A stretch of 6,765 nt of DNA from assembly GCA_002477465.1 (NCBI GenBank), contig DLPV01000020.1, positions 8,259 to 15,023 on the forward strand, read 5' to 3'. Source of the DNA: Gammaproteobacteria bacterium UBA7449. Lineage in GTDB: Bacteria > Pseudomonadota > Gammaproteobacteria > Pseudomonadales > Pseudohongiellaceae. How positions within the stretch are numbered: position 1 is the first letter of the stretch; every line of letters starts with the position of its first letter. Made by a program: the position numbers and the translations under genes. Below the pieces are notes generated by a model. The model was not told where the DNA came from, did not search any database, and saw only the letters and a list, made by a program, of their open reading frames with translations. Below, one piece after another: positions 6,388 through 6,765 of the stretch.

Positions 6388-6568
6388 TTTCCTCTCCTAA
6401 AGGATGATAGCGGTAAGTCAAGAAGAACCGCTGCCCTCTCGATGGCAACGTTGGGGCTTGATACTTGATAGTGAAGTCAGTCAGCTGAAGGGCGAAAACC
6501 GCTGTACGAAATTTGCTCCGCGTTCAGCGCAACATGAACGATTTACCACCTAGCTTTTAGCCACATCT

Positions 6569-6574
6569 AATGTA
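6569..6574 (-). promoter_or_regulatory. -10 element of the receptor promoter
   Basis: TACATT (minus strand, 4/6 to TATAAT) begins exactly 10 nt after the last PhoB half-site. This is the same spacing as in the E. coli phoA promoter, where PhoB replaces the -35 element. Transcription would start near 6562, leaving an untranslated leader of about 175 nt (6388-6562). I see no known riboswitch in that leader. Confidence 0.5.
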
Positions 6575-6584
6575 CAAAGCCAAG

Positions 6585-6668
6585 GTGACAGTTCGGTGAT
6601 AGTTTCTTGAAAAATTTGTGAAAGATTTATGAAGGAGCGATAAAAGTAATGTTGCCAACTTGTGACAT
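6585..6668 (-). promoter_or_regulatory. PhoB operator array upstream of the receptor
   Basis: Half-sites on the minus strand fall on a strict 11-bp period. From the promoter outward they are CTGTCAC (6585-6591), CTATCAC (6596-6602), TTTTCAA (6607-6613), CTTTCAC (6618-6624), CCTTCAT (6629-6635), CTTTTAT (6640-6646), TGGCAAC (6651-6657, poor) and ATGTCAC (6662-6668). Matches to CTGTCAY are 7, 6, 4, 6, 5, 5, 3 and 6 of 7. The 4-nt spacers between the inner five are CGAA, GAAA, AAAT and AAAT, A/T-rich as expected for PhoB. The innermost pair alone (6585-6602) is a near-perfect Pho box. The outer sites are less certain. Confidence 0.75.
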
Positions 6669-6734
6669 TTGAATTCATACCGATCTAATTCAAAGATTAG
6701 CAGGCTACATCATCATGCTTACGCGCGTGCTTGT

Positions 6735-6765
6735 AAGAAAAGGGGTCAGAGTAAAAATACAGTAC
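6735..6765 (+). mobile_element. Possible border of a REP-associated/IS200-like element
   Basis: The sequence AAGAAAAGGGGTCAGAGTAA resembles the AAAAGGGGTCAGAGTA motif that I recall near the ends of REP-associated (Y1-type) transposase genes in gammaproteobacteria. A small stem precedes it (CTTAC and GTAAG, 6719-6738). The window stops before any transposase would begin, so this rests on motif memory only. The first 13 bases recur at 629-641. Confidence 0.3.

Noticed and set aside
6404..6409. TATCAT as a second -10 close to the receptor start
   Set aside because: There is no -35 at a suitable distance, and the leader would be too short to hold the ribosome site.

Overview
The window looks like chromosomal DNA of a Gram-negative gammaproteobacterium, perhaps marine. 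The evidence is a TonB-dependent outer-membrane receptor, Tat-exported PhoD phosphatases, PhoB-type operator sequences, and a tRNA 3' end of the kind typical of gammaproteobacterial tRNA-Phe. The exact taxon cannot be read from the sequence.

Layout. Bases 1-388 are AT-richer, hold no convincing gene, and contain several GGGTAC/GTACCC motifs. They end at a 20-bp piece that matches the 3' end of a tRNA (T-loop, T-stem, acceptor strand, discriminator A, CCA), followed by an intrinsic terminator. I read this as the far attachment site of an element integrated in a tRNA-Phe gene, with the element lying to the left. Bases 485-611 are an unusual array of seven consecutive small palindromes. Bases 546-877 hold debris: a reading frame that begins with a Tat signal peptide and runs into the palindrome array, and a hydrophobic segment behind a perfect Shine-Dalgarno sequence.

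From 878 to 6387 three genes lie on the minus strand. In order of transcription they are a TonB-dependent receptor (4024-6387), a short PhoD-like phosphatase (2759-3886) and a long PhoD-type alkaline phosphatase (878-2563). A terminator lies between the receptor and the short phosphatase. Upstream of the receptor is a run of PhoB half-sites on a strict 11-bp period (6585-6668), followed at the E. coli phoA-like distance of 10 nt by a -10 element. Upstream of the long phosphatase is a second, two-half-site Pho box (2617-2634). The right end (from about 6735) resembles the border sequence often seen near REP-associated (IS200-like) transposases.

Together the genes look like a phosphate-starvation scavenging cassette. 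The receptor would carry a large organophosphate across the outer membrane, and two Tat-exported phosphatases of different PhoD subfamilies would release phosphate in the periplasm. The substrate is not identifiable from the sequence. The cassette sits next to a tRNA integration site and between mobile-element-like borders, so it may be accessory.
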